Positions 54,843 to 64,000 of a DNA stretch of 64,000 bases are shown piece by piece. The DNA is from Pseudoalteromonas piscicida. Its GTDB lineage: Bacteria; Pseudomonadota; Gammaproteobacteria; Enterobacterales; Alteromonadaceae. The position numbers were made by a program, and so were the translations under genes. The stretch lies in the NCBI RefSeq assembly GCF_002208135.1, contig NZ_CP021646.1:2916001-2980000 (forward strand). Direction: 5' to 3'. How positions within the stretch are numbered: the first letter of the stretch is position 1; each line of letters starts with the position of its first letter. Below the pieces are notes generated by a model, which did no database searches, was not told the DNA's origin, and saw nothing but the letters and a program-made list of their open reading frames with translations.

Positions 54843-57641
54843 CTAAATACTTAAAGTTGTGTGCCAAATATCACTTACAGCGTTCCTCATGCTTTCGCAT
54901 TTCGTTAAATCAATACATCGTGTGCCCGCATTTAGGCACTGATAATGATAAGTATCACGGTAGAAACAATAAGCATTCACTAAACTTTTGCACTCATCCT
55001 CTGATATAACTGAGACCTGCTGTGCAGCCTCTAAAATACGAATATTATCTGGATAGGTACAAAGTTCCGGGTACTGATTACCATATCGCAAAACGATAAA
55101 CTGACTGATAAATTCAATATCAGTCATTCCACCCACTCCCTGCTTTAAGTCAAAAAGGCTGTCGCTATCTTGGTTAAGGTGGGCTCGCATTTTTTCACGC
55201 ATATTGCGAACATCTTCCACCAATTTAGACACATCTCGCTGCTGCATTAGTATTGCATGACGAATTTCCTCAAATCGTGCGGCCATTTGCGGCTCACCTA
55301 ACACCATGCGAGCTCTAACTAGCGCCTGATGCTCCCACGTCCAAGCTTGCTCTAATTGGTATTGGTAAAAGCTTTCTAGATTGATAGCAAGTAAGCCTGA
55401 GTTTCCTTCGGGACGAAGTCGAGTGTCTAATTCGTAAAGCATGCCAGAGAGCGTTTTGGTGTTAAATAAATGCATTAAACGCTGCGCCAGCTTCATATAA
55501 AACTGTCTTGAAGAGATAGGTTTATCACCTTGAGTTTGACTTTCGCCGTCGCGATTATGCACAAACACTAAGTCTAGATCTGAGTTGTAGCCAAGCTCAT
55601 ATCCGCCCGCCTTACCATAAGCTATCACGGCAAAGCCTTTTTCTTCTAATGTTGCACCTTCAGGCGCACCAAAACGCGCGACCATGTGCCCCCAAGCAAT
55701 ATCGACGGCCTTTGCAATAATCGCCTCAGCAAGCGCAGTTAGATGATCGCTCACCTTCATAATGTCCAACACGCCAGTGGCGTCTGCAGCCGCGACTTTT
55801 AGCTGATGCGTTTGTTTAAATTGTCGCAGCGCTTCCATCTGTAGCTCAACATCTTGCTCATCTATACGCAAAAATGCTTGCTGGATCTCATTTTTATAGG
55901 CCGTTAATGGCAAAGGTTTATAGAGAGTTTGCGGGTCGATGAGTTCATCAAGGAGGATCGGGTATTTCGCAATATGCTCAGCAATCCACGCGCTATGACA
56001 ACAAAGCTTGATAAGTTGAGTCAACGCACCGTGATTTTCATACAGTAGCTCCAAATATGCAGTACGAGATGCCACTTTATTGATCACACTGAGCACGCGA
56101 GCGAGCGCCGGCTCCATGTTTTGTTTACTGAGCTCTCGTAGCAAGGCAGGCATTAACTTATCGAGAATATCGCGACCACGAGTGCCCGCCTGCTTTTTAC
56201 TTAGCCCTTGTTTAAACGCCATCAAGTCAGTTTGCCAAGTCTCAAAACACGGCGCAGCTCGGCACTGGCCCAGCTGCGCAATTTCTCCCGTTTGCCACGC
56301 ATAAACCGCGCTATCGTCTTCATCTAACTCTTCTTCAGGCGGTTCACCAATGACTTGGCTAAACTCAGCTCGGATATGATGCGTCACAACCTTTAACATT
56401 TGCTCGACTTCGGCGTAATCACTACATTGCAATAAATGGCTCAGGCGCAGGCAGTCCAAGTTGTTATCGGGTAAAGTTTGCGTTTGTTTGTCATCAAACG
56501 CTTGTAGATATTGCTCAACTTTACGCAGCACTAAATAATTCTCATGCAGACGGTTTTTGACCTCGCTAGGGACAATCTCAAGCGCTTCAAGCTCTTCTAG
56601 TGCCTGTAATAATGAAGGCGTTTGTAATGGCGTTTCGCGACCGCCGCGTATCAGTTGCAAAGCCTGCACAATAAACTCAACTTCTCGAATGCCACCCGCG
56701 CCGAGCTTAATGTTATTCGTTAAGCCTTTGCGTCTCACCTCTTGGGCAATCATGTTTTTCATCTTTCGCAAAGAATCTATCACAGAAAAGTCGATGTAAC
56801 GGCGATAGACGAATGGTCGAATTAGGTCGTAAAACTCTTGCCAATAAGGCGACGGCTCACCAATTGGCCGCGCCTTTAACATCGCATAGCGCTCCCATTC
56901 GCGACCTTGATCTTGGTAATAGTCTTCCATCGCGGCATAGCTCATCACCAAAGGACCACTATCCCCAAATGGTCTTAAACGCATATCTACTCTGAATACT
57001 TGGCCATCAATGGTGACTTGATTAAGCGCTGAGATAAGTTTTTGTGCCACGCGAGTGTAAAAAACTTGCGCCTCAATACTGCGCCGGCCACCGGATGTAT
57101 CGACACTTCTTGGATAGGCAAAGATCAAATCGATGTCAGAGGAAAAATTCAGTTCCTTACCGCCAAGTTTCCCCATGCCTAATACCGTCATGGGTATCGA
57201 GTTACCTGTCTTATCTTTTGGAGAACCAGATTGCGCTTCTACGCTTAAGTACGCCCATTGATAAGCGTTGGAGATCAACGTATCGGAAAGCTGTGAAACG
57301 TAGCGGATACTGTCATCAATCTCATTGTCTGCAACCAAATCCAGCCACATCACTTTAAGCCAATACTTTAACCGATAGTGACGCAGTTGCTGCCAAGCTT
57401 GTTTTTCTTCAACCAATGGAGCAGTGAAATCAAACACCGCAGGGCAGTCGCGCATTTGCATCTGCGTTTCATCGAGTAACCAAACGCCCCACTCAGGAAA
57501 TCGTGCAAGTGTACGCTCGGCAAAATCACTCAGGGCCAGTAACCGTGCCAGTTTGGGCTCCATCGGCGCATCACCATAAATCATTTGGTAACGCTCTTGA
57601 GCAAGCGTATTCAGCGCTGCTTGAACAAACAATTCCGACAT
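54843..57641 (-). CDS. glnE: Glutamine synthetase adenylyltransferase/adenylyl-removing enzyme
   Basis: Bifunctional regulator of glutamine synthetase. 932 residues, close to E. coli GlnE (946). Two nucleotidyltransferase domains, each followed by a helical domain: LNFSSDIDLIFAYP (about residue 157, adenylyl-removing half) and ELGYNSDLDLVFVH (about 685, adenylylating half), with VDMRLRPFGDSGPLV and LDTRLRPEGNSGLL strengthening both. I start it at ATG 57641 (GGAG 6 bases upstream) rather than four codons earlier. The stop lies within a sequence resembling the ends of the ATACCAATT elements. Confidence 0.97.
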   Translation of the reverse strand: MSELFVQAALNTLAQERYQMIYGDAPMEPKLARLLALSDFAERTLARFPEWGVWLLDETQMQMRDCPAVFDFTAPLVEEKQAWQQLRHYRLKYWLKVMWLDLVADNEIDDSIRYVSQLSDTLISNAYQWAYLSVEAQSGSPKDKTGNSIPMTVLGMGKLGGKELNFSSDIDLIFAYPRSVDTSGGRRSIEAQVFYTRVAQKLISALNQVTIDGQVFRVDMRLRPFGDSGPLVMSYAAMEDYYQDQGREWERYAMLKARPIGEPSPYWQEFYDLIRPFVYRRYIDFSVIDSLRKMKNMIAQEVRRKGLTNNIKLGAGGIREVEFIVQALQLIRGGRETPLQTPSLLQALEELEALEIVPSEVKNRLHENYLVLRKVEQYLQAFDDKQTQTLPDNNLDCLRLSHLLQCSDYAEVEQMLKVVTHHIRAEFSQVIGEPPEEELDEDDSAVYAWQTGEIAQLGQCRAAPCFETWQTDLMAFKQGLSKKQAGTRGRDILDKLMPALLRELSKQNMEPALARVLSVINKVASRTAYLELLYENHGALTQLIKLCCHSAWIAEHIAKYPILLDELIDPQTLYKPLPLTAYKNEIQQAFLRIDEQDVELQMEALRQFKQTHQLKVAAADATGVLDIMKVSDHLTALAEAIIAKAVDIAWGHMVARFGAPEGATLEEKGFAVIAYGKAGGYELGYNSDLDLVFVHNRDGESQTQGDKPISSRQFYMKLAQRLMHLFNTKTLSGMLYELDTRLRPEGNSGLLAINLESFYQYQLEQAWTWEHQALVRARMVLGEPQMAARFEEIRHAILMQQRDVSKLVEDVRNMREKMRAHLNQDSDSLFDLKQGVGGMTDIEFISQFIVLRYGNQYPELCTYPDNIRILEAAQQVSVISEDECKSLVNAYCFYRDTYHYQCLNAGTRCIDLTKCESMRNAVSDIWHTTLSI

Positions 57642-57720
57642 AAAAAACTCCACGGTAGACTGGCTCTCTTTGTGAGCAGTGTTATAGTAACTCTATCTAA
57701 AACACAACCTTACACCGAGT

Positions 57721-58614
57721 ATGAGTTATTTGTCTTTAAACAATATCAACTTTTTAGCGATTTTGATTTGCTTTGTCATTGTCTGTAGTTTAACTATTTT
57801 GCTGCGCTTAATGATCCAACGTAGCGCCAACAATCTACTTGATGACGAGCTCGCGCAACGTGACAACTTTGCACTTGGGATAAGCTATGCCAGTCAAGTG
57901 ACGATGCTATGTATTTGTGTTGCATACTTATTCAATGACTTAGGCGTGGTTAGAGCGCAGTCACATCCTCTGCAAGTGGCCTTACATATTGGGTTGATCA
58001 TTGCCTTTGTCTACTTTGGGCAATGGATCCATCGCAAATGGATTTTGTATCAGTTTGACGAAGAAGAAGCGATTTTAAAACAAAATATCTGCGCCGCGAT
58101 GGTGGACTCGGGCATGTTACTCGGTAACACCATTTTGGTGCTTGGTTTATATCATTGGGTGCACCCGAAAGGCTGGAGCGATCTATTAGTTGTAGCCCTT
58201 GGTTTTATGCTATTGCAGCTGCTTTACACGCTAGATAGTAAAATCAGAGAAAGTCGCTTTGCCAAGTTCAACCAAGGGGCTTCTTTACAGCAAAATTTTA
58301 ATCTCAGAAACACTTCGATTGGTATTCGTTATGCGGGTAAATCCATCGGCCTCTCTTTAGCCATGTATGCGGGGCTGCACAGTGCTCCCTACCATGGAGC
58401 AAAAGTGGTAGAAAACTTGTTTTCGGTTGTCATGCATTGCGGTGTAATGTGGCTTTTTCTTTACATTGGTAGCTACGTATTACTGCATTTATCCTTACCT
58501 AAGGTCAATATTGGTCTAGAGGTAGACCACCAAGATAATGTTGGCATCGCATGTTTGGAGTTTGCGGTTTTCTGTTCCATAGGCTATTTACTTATTAACT
58601 TGTTTTCGGTGTAA
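57721..58614 (+). CDS. DUF350 multi-spanning membrane protein
   Basis: A 297-residue inner-membrane protein with about eight helices in two or more DUF350-like repeats: first pair (NFLAILICFVIVCSLTIL...), then ALGISYASQVTMLCICVAYLF and later IGIRYAGKSIGLSLAMYAGL, which is the repeated DUF350 pattern. Function unknown. Divergent from glnE by 79 bp and followed after 11 bp by the next gene, probably cotranscribed. Confidence 0.8.
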   Translation: MSYLSLNNINFLAILICFVIVCSLTILLRLMIQRSANNLLDDELAQRDNFALGISYASQVTMLCICVAYLFNDLGVVRAQSHPLQVALHIGLIIAFVYFGQWIHRKWILYQFDEEEAILKQNICAAMVDSGMLLGNTILVLGLYHWVHPKGWSDLLVVALGFMLLQLLYTLDSKIRESRFAKFNQGASLQQNFNLRNTSIGIRYAGKSIGLSLAMYAGLHSAPYHGAKVVENLFSVVMHCGVMWLFLYIGSYVLLHLSLPKVNIGLEVDHQDNVGIACLEFAVFCSIGYLLINLFSV

Positions 58615-58625
58615 CGCAATATTGC

Positions 58626-59123
58626 ATGAATGCTTTAGTTGATGGATTTTTACTGGTAGATAGCAATTGGGATTTTAGCCAAGAACTTGTCGAGCATATG
58701 CAAAACGTGCGCTCTAGCCAAGCTAGTGATATTATTATCGCGGGTGACAACACCAAGCACATGCTCAAAATGATGTTTAAAGAGCAAATAAAGGACTATT
58801 GTTATTGCGACTTTGACAATGAAATCAGCGTTTCTGAACTTGCCAATTATTTGCATCGTCATCATAACATTCATGCAGTGCTGCTTTATTCTCTGGACTA
58901 TCATTTAGCCACAGAGGAGCAGCGCTTCATTTTTGATTCTCTTCACCCACACCGGTTTTTAATCGAACAAACCCCGCAAGGGTTTCAGATTACTAAACTG
59001 CACTCACAAGCATTAATCAATCATTTGTCTTGTCATCCGGATATCGCCAGCTTGCCCGACCCTGACCTAATGCTCGCTCAGTTCACCGGGTTACTATGTG
59101 GTAAAACTAAAGTGGTGGGATAA
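58626..59123 (+). CDS. Unknown cytoplasmic protein next to DUF350 gene
   Basis: A 165-residue protein without membrane segments and rich in His. No family recognised. Segments ASDIIIAGDNTKHMLKMMF and IHAVLLYSLDYHLATEEQR have the alternating pattern of an alpha/beta fold. It starts 11 bp after the DUF350 gene and ends 62 bp before rsmE, so it probably works with the DUF350 protein. Function unknown. Confidence 0.65.
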   Translation: MNALVDGFLLVDSNWDFSQELVEHMQNVRSSQASDIIIAGDNTKHMLKMMFKEQIKDYCYCDFDNEISVSELANYLHRHHNIHAVLLYSLDYHLATEEQRFIFDSLHPHRFLIEQTPQGFQITKLHSQALINHLSCHPDIASLPDPDLMLAQFTGLLCGKTKVVG

Positions 59124-59185
59124 TATAGACTAACCGTGCGCGAGCGCTTACCATTGCCACAAAACAGCAACTGAATAATCTAATT

Positions 59186-59920
59186 ATGCGTATTCCACAT
59201 ATTTATCAAAACTCGCCTTTGGCCATTGGTGTGCCAGTTACTTTGGATGATGACGCCGCAGGACACATAGGCCGAGTGCTTAGAATGACGACAAAAGATA
59301 AAGTCAGCCTGTTCAATGGACAGGGCGGCGAGTACCTGTGTCAATTAAGTGAAGTTGGGAAAAAGAAAGTCGTTGCTGTACCTGAATCATTCGAAGATAA
59401 AAATGTAGAATCTCCACTCGCCATACACCTTGGGCAAGGGATTTCTCGCGGCGATAAAATGGACTTCACTATTCAAAAGTCGGTAGAGCTGGGGGTGAGC
59501 GAAATTACCCCTTTGTTTACGGCACGCTGCGGTGTTAAATTAAGTGGTGAGCGTCTAGCAAAAAAACACCAGCAATGGCAAAAGATAGCAATTGCTGCGG
59601 CCGAGCAATCCGGACGCAATACCATCACTGTTATTCACCCGCCGATGGAGTTGTCTGAATGGCTTGCACAGCAAAGCGACGAGTTAAAAATTACGCTCCA
59701 TCCTCGCGCCGAACATTCAATAAAAACACTGCCGTATACCCAGTCTGGGATCCGCTTTTTAGTGGGACCTGAAGGCGGTTTTACCGACGAGGAACTCGAC
59801 GCCACCGCTCAACAGCAATTTATTGATGTCCGTTTAGGCCCGCGTGTACTTCGTACAGAAACCGCAGCTCTAACGGTACTGAGCGCACTACAGCTGCAAT
59901 TCGGCGATTTAGCACTTTAA
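59186..59920 (+). CDS. rsmE: 16S rRNA (uracil-1498-N3)-methyltransferase
   Basis: SPOUT-class methyltransferase for m3U1498, 244 residues. An N-terminal PUA-like part (RVLRMTTKDKVSLFNGQGGEYLC) is followed by LGQGISRGDKMDFTIQKSVELGV, AAAEQSGRN and the knotted SAM-binding end LVGPEGGFTDEELDAT...LGPRVLRTETAAL. First gene of the rsmE-gshB-yqgE-ruvX run, which is the E. coli order. Confidence 0.96.
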   Translation: MRIPHIYQNSPLAIGVPVTLDDDAAGHIGRVLRMTTKDKVSLFNGQGGEYLCQLSEVGKKKVVAVPESFEDKNVESPLAIHLGQGISRGDKMDFTIQKSVELGVSEITPLFTARCGVKLSGERLAKKHQQWQKIAIAAAEQSGRNTITVIHPPMELSEWLAQQSDELKITLHPRAEHSIKTLPYTQSGIRFLVGPEGGFTDEELDATAQQQFIDVRLGPRVLRTETAALTVLSALQLQFGDLAL

Positions 59921-59977
59921 ATACACAGAGCAACCCCCATATCATGGGTAAACTCAGCAAGCGCAATGGGAGCGTTT

Positions 59978-60937
59978 ATGACGATTAAATTAGGGATCAT
60001 TTCCGATCCAATCAGTGGCTTTAACATTAAAAAAGACACCGGGTTTGCCATGATGCTGGCGGCACAGCAGCGCGGCTATGAATTGTATTACATGGAAATG
60101 AATGACCTGTTCTTGTACCAAGGCGTTGCCAAAGCGACCGCGGCAAAAACGCAAGTGTTTGACGATACCTCCCATTGGTATGAACTGGCTGAGAAACAAG
60201 AAATCAACTTAGGCGACCTTGACGTTATTTTAATGCGTAAAGACCCGCCTTTTGACACTGAATATATTTACGCCACTTATATTCTCGAGCGCGCTGAGCT
60301 TGCAGGGTCGCTTGTGGTAAATAAACCACAAAGCCTGCGTGACGCCAATGAAAAGCTCTTTACTGCGTGGTTTAGCGAACATACTCCAGATACTTTGGTT
60401 ACACGTAATCAATCACAAATTCGCGAGTTTTTAGCTAAACATGGCGATATCATTCTCAAGCCTCTAGATGGAATGGGTGGCGCGTCTATCTTTAGAGTGA
60501 AACAAAATGATGCAAATATTGGGGTGATCTGCGAAACGCTTACTGAGCATGGTTCTCGCTATGCTATGGCGCAAAACTATATCCCAGCAATTAAAGACGG
60601 TGATAAGCGCGTATTAGTGGTAGACGGTGAAGTGATGCCGTACTGCTTAGCTCGCATTCCACAAGGCGGTGAAACTCGTGGTAATCTCGCGGCGGGCGGC
60701 CGTGGTGAAGCAAGACCAATTAGCGAGTCGGACCGTAAAGTCGCCGAAGCTATTGCCCCAACGTTAAAAGCAAAGGGCCTGATATTCGTTGGCCTAGATA
60801 TCATTGGCGATAAGCTCACCGAAATCAATGTCACCGCACCAACCTGCGTGAAAGAAATTGAAGCAGCGTATGACATTTCAATTATGGATAAGTTTTATGA
60901 TGCGATCGAGCGAAAACTCGACCATACTAAAAGCTAA
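59978..60937 (+). CDS. gshB: Glutathione synthetase
   Basis: ATP-grasp ligase adding glycine to gamma-glutamylcysteine, 319 residues. Visible are KLGIISDPISGFNIKKDTG at the N-terminus, ILKPLDGMGGASIFR (ATP-binding), RVLVVDGEVMPYCLARIP, GNLAAGGRGEARP and TEINVTAPTCVKEIEA. I start it at ATG 59978 (GGGAG 6-7 bases upstream). It lies 57 bp after rsmE and 19 bp before yqgE. Confidence 0.97.
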   Translation: MTIKLGIISDPISGFNIKKDTGFAMMLAAQQRGYELYYMEMNDLFLYQGVAKATAAKTQVFDDTSHWYELAEKQEINLGDLDVILMRKDPPFDTEYIYATYILERAELAGSLVVNKPQSLRDANEKLFTAWFSEHTPDTLVTRNQSQIREFLAKHGDIILKPLDGMGGASIFRVKQNDANIGVICETLTEHGSRYAMAQNYIPAIKDGDKRVLVVDGEVMPYCLARIPQGGETRGNLAAGGRGEARPISESDRKVAEAIAPTLKAKGLIFVGLDIIGDKLTEINVTAPTCVKEIEAAYDISIMDKFYDAIERKLDHTKS

Positions 60938-60956
60938 TCATTAAGGGGGTCTGGTT

Positions 60957-61514
60957 ATGAAATCACTCGCTAATCACTTTTTAGTGGCAATGCCCAGCAT
61001 GGATGACCCTTTTTTCAATCATACGGTAACCTATCTTTGTGAACACAGCGAAGATGGCGCGATGGGACTGGTGGTAAATCAGCCTATCGATATCACCGTG
61101 GGCGAATTGCTTGATCAAATTGATATCCATAACGACAAATCTAGCCAAGCGGCTAAGGTGAATATCTACGCCGGTGGGCCTGTTCACACCGATAGAGGCT
61201 TTGTATTACATACGCCAAAGTTTGGTTACGCCTCAAGCCAAGAGCTTAGCTCTGAAATTATGATTACCACATCAAAAGATGTCTTGGCATCTTTAACGTC
61301 ATCACACTCTCCTGAGGGGTTTATCATCACTTTGGGCTACGCCGGATGGGTCAGTGGTCAACTAGAGAAAGAACTGAAAGAAAACACTTGGTTAGTCGTT
61401 GAGGCAGATCCCGAAATCATATTTAATACGCCACCCGAAAAACGTTGGGAAAAAGCAGTGCAAATGCTTGGTATCGACGTCGCACAATTAAGCTCGCAAG
61501 CGGGTCATGCGTAA
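60957..61514 (+). CDS. yqgE: YqgE/AlgH family protein
   Basis: A 185-residue protein of the UPF0301/DUF179 family: [50 protein letters not shown] and [14 protein letters not shown] are the conserved motifs. Pseudomonas AlgH is linked to alginate regulation, but the general biochemical role is unknown. Same operon as gshB and ruvX. Confidence 0.95.
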   Translation: MKSLANHFLVAMPSMDDPFFNHTVTYLCEHSEDGAMGLVVNQPIDITVGELLDQIDIHNDKSSQAAKVNIYAGGPVHTDRGFVLHTPKFGYASSQELSSEIMITTSKDVLASLTSSHSPEGFIITLGYAGWVSGQLEKELKENTWLVVEADPEIIFNTPPEKRWEKAVQMLGIDVAQLSSQAGHA

Positions 61515-61555
61515 CTATCCCTATTCACAAGCTTACGCTAACAAACGAAGTATTC

Positions 61556-62005
61556 ATGGAAAACAAAAAAGAAAAAGTAGCCAAAGGCAAACGCAGCGTT
61601 ATTGGGTTTGACTTTGGCACTAAAAGTATCGGCTTGGCTATCGGCCAAGAAATCACCGCTACCGCATCAAGCTTAGGTGCTGTTAAGGCAAACGATGGCA
61701 TTCCAAATTGGGATGACATTGCCGTGTTTATTAACGAGTGGCAGCCTGACTTATTGGTGGTTGGTTTACCACTTAATATGGATGGTACCAATCAAGATTT
61801 AACATTCAGAGCAAAGAAATTTGCCAATCGCCTGCATAACCACTTTCGTTTGCCGGTAGAAACACAAGATGAGCGCTTGACGACAGCAGATGCCAAAGCA
61901 CGCTTATTTGAACAAGGTGGCTATAAAAACCTTGCAAAAGGTAAGGTAGATGGCATGTCTGCTTGTATCATTCTCGAAAGCTACTTTGAAGCGATGTGGG
62001 AATAG
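61556..62005 (+). CDS. ruvX: RuvX/YqgF Holliday-junction resolvase-like nuclease
   Basis: RNase H-fold nuclease of the YqgF family, 149 residues, implicated in 16S rRNA 5' maturation. Catalytic Asp in [33 protein letters not shown] and [14 protein letters not shown], with a second Asp in [16 protein letters not shown] start at ATG 61556; frames reading from 61445 would run through yqgE and are not supported. A hairpin follows the stop. Confidence 0.93.
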   Translation: MENKKEKVAKGKRSVIGFDFGTKSIGLAIGQEITATASSLGAVKANDGIPNWDDIAVFINEWQPDLLVVGLPLNMDGTNQDLTFRAKKFANRLHNHFRLPVETQDERLTTADAKARLFEQGGYKNLAKGKVDGMSACIILESYFEAMWE

Positions 62006-62029
62006 CTAGCCTAACCTTTCATTCTATTG

Positions 62030-62065
62030 ACCTTTAATATCAATCATATAATTGATATTAAAGGT
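62030..62065. terminator. Long AT-rich hairpin after ruvX
   Basis: Perfect 15-base arms ACCTTTAATATCAAT / ATTGATATTAAAGGT around a six-base loop, 25 bp past the ruvX stop. No T-run follows; it could be a terminator, an mRNA-stabilising stem, or a protein-binding palindrome. Confidence 0.65.
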
Positions 62066-62222
62066 GCAGCTAACAGAAAAATTCGCCAAATTGAAATTTA
62101 ATAAAACTGTTCATACTTTAACCACCTCAAACAATATCAATCTAATAATTTGACGACTACTCACAGTTTCTAACATGAAATTCTCATATAGTTTGCTGAC
62201 TCATCCGGTTAAGGAAAAACTC

Positions 62223-63263
62223 ATGGTAGTACAGCACAAACTCTTAGTAACAATATTCTCTTGTTTTTTAGCTTGTATATTATCTGCCTGTAACAATCAG
62301 TCAGAACAAGGCAAGCTTCAATATACAACGCATACCTTCGATTCCTTCGAGCACCAGCTTGAAGGGCGACTCTATACTCCTAAAAGCCTCGCAGAAACAG
62401 ATACTATCGTTATTCTTGTTCATGGTGATGGAGCAATGGACACTACGGCAAAAGGCTACTATTTGCCCATAATACAATCTTTGGTAAGTGCAAATATTGC
62501 TACTTTCTCGTGGGACAAACCAGGAGTAGGTAACTCACAAGGTAACTGGTTATCACAATCTATGGATGATAGAGCTACCGAAGTAAAAGATGCAATTCGA
62601 TATCTGCGTAACACAGGCTATCAGCAAAATAAAATAGCCGTGCTTGGCTTTAGTCAAGCAAGTTGGGTATTTTCGAACTTGTACGACGAGGAAAATATCG
62701 AATTTATGGTACTGGTTGGAGGCGCTGCAAACTGGCTGGCTCAGAGCCAATACAGTATGTGGGTACGATTGATAGAGGAAGAAAAGATCAGTGCAAATGA
62801 TGAAGCGGCGATAGCACGCATCGAGCAGCTGAGCATTAAAGAGATGCAACTTATCAAAGCAGGATACGACCAATACATTTCCGCAGCATTGCACCAAGAC
62901 CCTTTTATGCCAAAGCCTATTGAAGATGAAGCACGCTATAATTTCGTCAGAAAAAATATTGAGGCAGATGTATTTGAAGGTTTTACTCGACTAAACTTAC
63001 CAATGCTAGCAATTTATGGCGACAGCGATTTTCATGTCGACATAGAACATAGTCAATCAGAGTTTGCACGCGCTTTTGCAAACTCAAGCCAAATAAACGC
63101 CGAGCTAGAACAAATCACTATCGCCGATGCTGCACACAGTTTAATGAAACCAGAACTGCCACTTGATGCAATTTTCTCGATTAAAAAAAACCACTTTGCT
63201 CCCAGTGCAATCGAAACTATCGTCGATTGGGTCAAGGAGCAAAGCGGCTCTAGCCGCGAGTAA
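62223..63263 (+). CDS. Lipoprotein alpha/beta hydrolase
   Basis: A 346-residue hydrolase. I start at ATG 62223 because AAGGAA lies 6 bases upstream; the signal peptide then ends in the lipobox LSAC, so it is probably a lipoprotein. Hydrolase features are ILVHGDGAMDTTAKG (oxyanion region), FSWDKPGVGNSQG, the nucleophile elbow LGFSQASW (Ser, but Ala where Gly is usual), YGDSDFHV (Asp) and DAAHSLMK (His). Likely an esterase or peptidase of the COG1073 type. Substrate unknown. It stands alone. Confidence 0.8.
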   Translation: MVVQHKLLVTIFSCFLACILSACNNQSEQGKLQYTTHTFDSFEHQLEGRLYTPKSLAETDTIVILVHGDGAMDTTAKGYYLPIIQSLVSANIATFSWDKPGVGNSQGNWLSQSMDDRATEVKDAIRYLRNTGYQQNKIAVLGFSQASWVFSNLYDEENIEFMVLVGGAANWLAQSQYSMWVRLIEEEKISANDEAAIARIEQLSIKEMQLIKAGYDQYISAALHQDPFMPKPIEDEARYNFVRKNIEADVFEGFTRLNLPMLAIYGDSDFHVDIEHSQSEFARAFANSSQINAELEQITIADAAHSLMKPELPLDAIFSIKKNHFAPSAIETIVDWVKEQSGSSRE

Positions 63264-63276
63264 GCTGTATAAATGG

Positions 63277-64000
63277 CTAATGAAGCTCGTGTAATGGGTT
63301 CACAACTTGGTACTTATCCAAATCAGGTATTAACCCTGCTTGCTGATATGCGCTAGTGATCCGGCCTTGTTCACGAAGTATTGCAAGGCCTTTTTGTAAT
63401 GCAGCAAACGCTCGTTCACCTTCTGGATGAAGCCGAGACACCGCAAAGTGCCTGCTGTCGTTTAACAGTACGACTAGATGTTCATTAGCAATGAGCTCAA
63501 CATCTTCCAAAACAAAACGATTATCTAGCTTCGGCATAAGCGGCATCAACATAAAGTCGACCCAACCTTTGCTCACCATACGCGCTTGTGACATCCAATC
63601 GGGTTCAGCATGAAGCTGTTTAAGCGGAAGTGACTCCAAGGTTTGCCAATCGGTCTGCCACTTAGGGTTGGATACCGAAGTTAGCTGGGTGAGCCCTTGC
63701 TCCCCTTTTAGCTGTATTACTTTTTGATTATCTATCCCGTGATAAATACCAGCAAAATACTGACCTTTTTGAATAACAGGCTCACTGATAAAAAGCAGCC
63801 GACCTTTATTTTCAAGGTCTGCTTTCCAATAACTATCAAAGTGAAGTAGTTGTTCTCCTTTTTCAAGCAAATTGGATTCACGAAAACTGACAAAACCAGG
63901 AGTAAAGATAAACGTTTTATCGAAGCCACCTTTTTGCAAGGCTTGCTGTGCTATCACCATATCGACAACATCGCGACGCAAATACTGACCACTAAAGTCG
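63277..64000 (-). CDS. Periplasmic solute-binding-like protein, N-terminus outside the window
   Basis: The last 241 codons of a longer gene; it is open to the right edge (DFSGQYLRRDVVDMVIAQQAL precedes the first internal TTG). The sequence resembles family-3-like orphan solute-binding proteins: YLRRDVVDMVIAQQAL, then FISEPVIQKGQYFAGIY and the second lobe with WVDFMLMPLMPKLDNRFVLEDV. No transporter partner visible. Signal peptide not seen because the start is missing. Its stop lies 13 bp from that of the convergent hydrolase. Confidence 0.7.
   Translation of the reverse strand, partial: DFSGQYLRRDVVDMVIAQQALQKGGFDKTFIFTPGFVSFRESNLLEKGEQLLHFDSYWKADLENKGRLLFISEPVIQKGQYFAGIYHGIDNQKVIQLKGEQGLTQLTSVSNPKWQTDWQTLESLPLKQLHAEPDWMSQARMVSKGWVDFMLMPLMPKLDNRFVLEDVELIANEHLVVLLNDSRHFAVSRLHPEGERAFAALQKGLAILREQGRITSAYQQAGLIPDLDKYQVVNPLHELH

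Noticed and set aside
61445..61555. Longer N-terminus for ruvX
   Set aside because: It would overlap yqgE by 70 bp and add residues without family support; the ATG at 61556 matches the family start.
1..64000. tRNA or rRNA genes
   Set aside because: I saw no cloverleaf with a conserved T-loop (GTTCRA) or CCA end, and no rRNA sequence.

Overview
The window is chromosomal DNA from a marine gammaproteobacterium, most likely Pseudoalteromonas or a close relative. The evidence is the gene content and order: pdhR-aceE-aceF-lpd; the tolC / nudF-yqiB-cpdA-yqiA-parE cluster; rsmE-gshB-yqgE-ruvX; divergent serB and ytjB. Several intergenic repeat families, including elements ending in ATACCAATT, also fit. 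The genus is inferred from memory of such genomes, not from a search.

Layout. 1-5.7 kb: pyruvate dehydrogenase operon on the minus strand (pdhR, aceE, three-lipoyl aceF, start of lpd), with a PdhR-type operator upstream of pdhR. 6.2-8.3 kb: a periplasmic solute-binding-like protein and an anchored metallopeptidase-like protein. 8.3-18.8 kb: an accessory island. It holds a 1202-residue VgrG whose C-terminus looks like an Ntox15 DNase, a GAD-like/DUF1851 immunity gene, a broken second copy of the middle of vgrG, and an IS3-family element that cuts that copy. The whole is bracketed by long mosaics of hairpin-rich repeats. No type VI secretion core genes are in the window, so this looks like an orphan VgrG effector island.

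18.8-24 kb: serB, ytjB, a frameshifted type II thioesterase, a secreted hypothetical protein, REP-like repeat arrays, a TatD-family nuclease/hydrolase and pdxH. 24-36.6 kb: translation and housekeeping genes (argS, prfC, gltX, proB) mixed with two diguanylate cyclases, a DUF3581 protein, a cytochrome b561, a glutathione peroxidase overlapping an OhrR-type regulator, and a membrane-anchored glutaredoxin. 36.7-41.7 kb: a MITE-like element, small membrane proteins, an exported amidohydrolase, a CRP/FNR-like regulator, a phosphoribosyltransferase and a REP cluster.

41.7-52.8 kb: topoisomerase IV genes parC and parE separated by a PQQ-dependent sugar dehydrogenase-like gene, then yqiA, cpdA, yqiB and nudF; divergently tolC, an LpxL-type acyltransferase and a TcpQ-domain protein. 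52.8-54.8 kb: two AT-rich unrecognised genes and another modular repeat. 54.8-64 kb: glnE, a DUF350 membrane protein with an unknown partner, rsmE-gshB-yqgE-ruvX, a lipoprotein hydrolase and a truncated solute-binding protein.

Most of the window is ordinary core genome. The noteworthy parts are the VgrG toxin/immunity island with its IS-cut duplicate, the structured repeat mosaics around it, a MITE insertion that can be read against uninterrupted copies of the same repeat, and REP-like palindromes whose stems differ by compensating changes.
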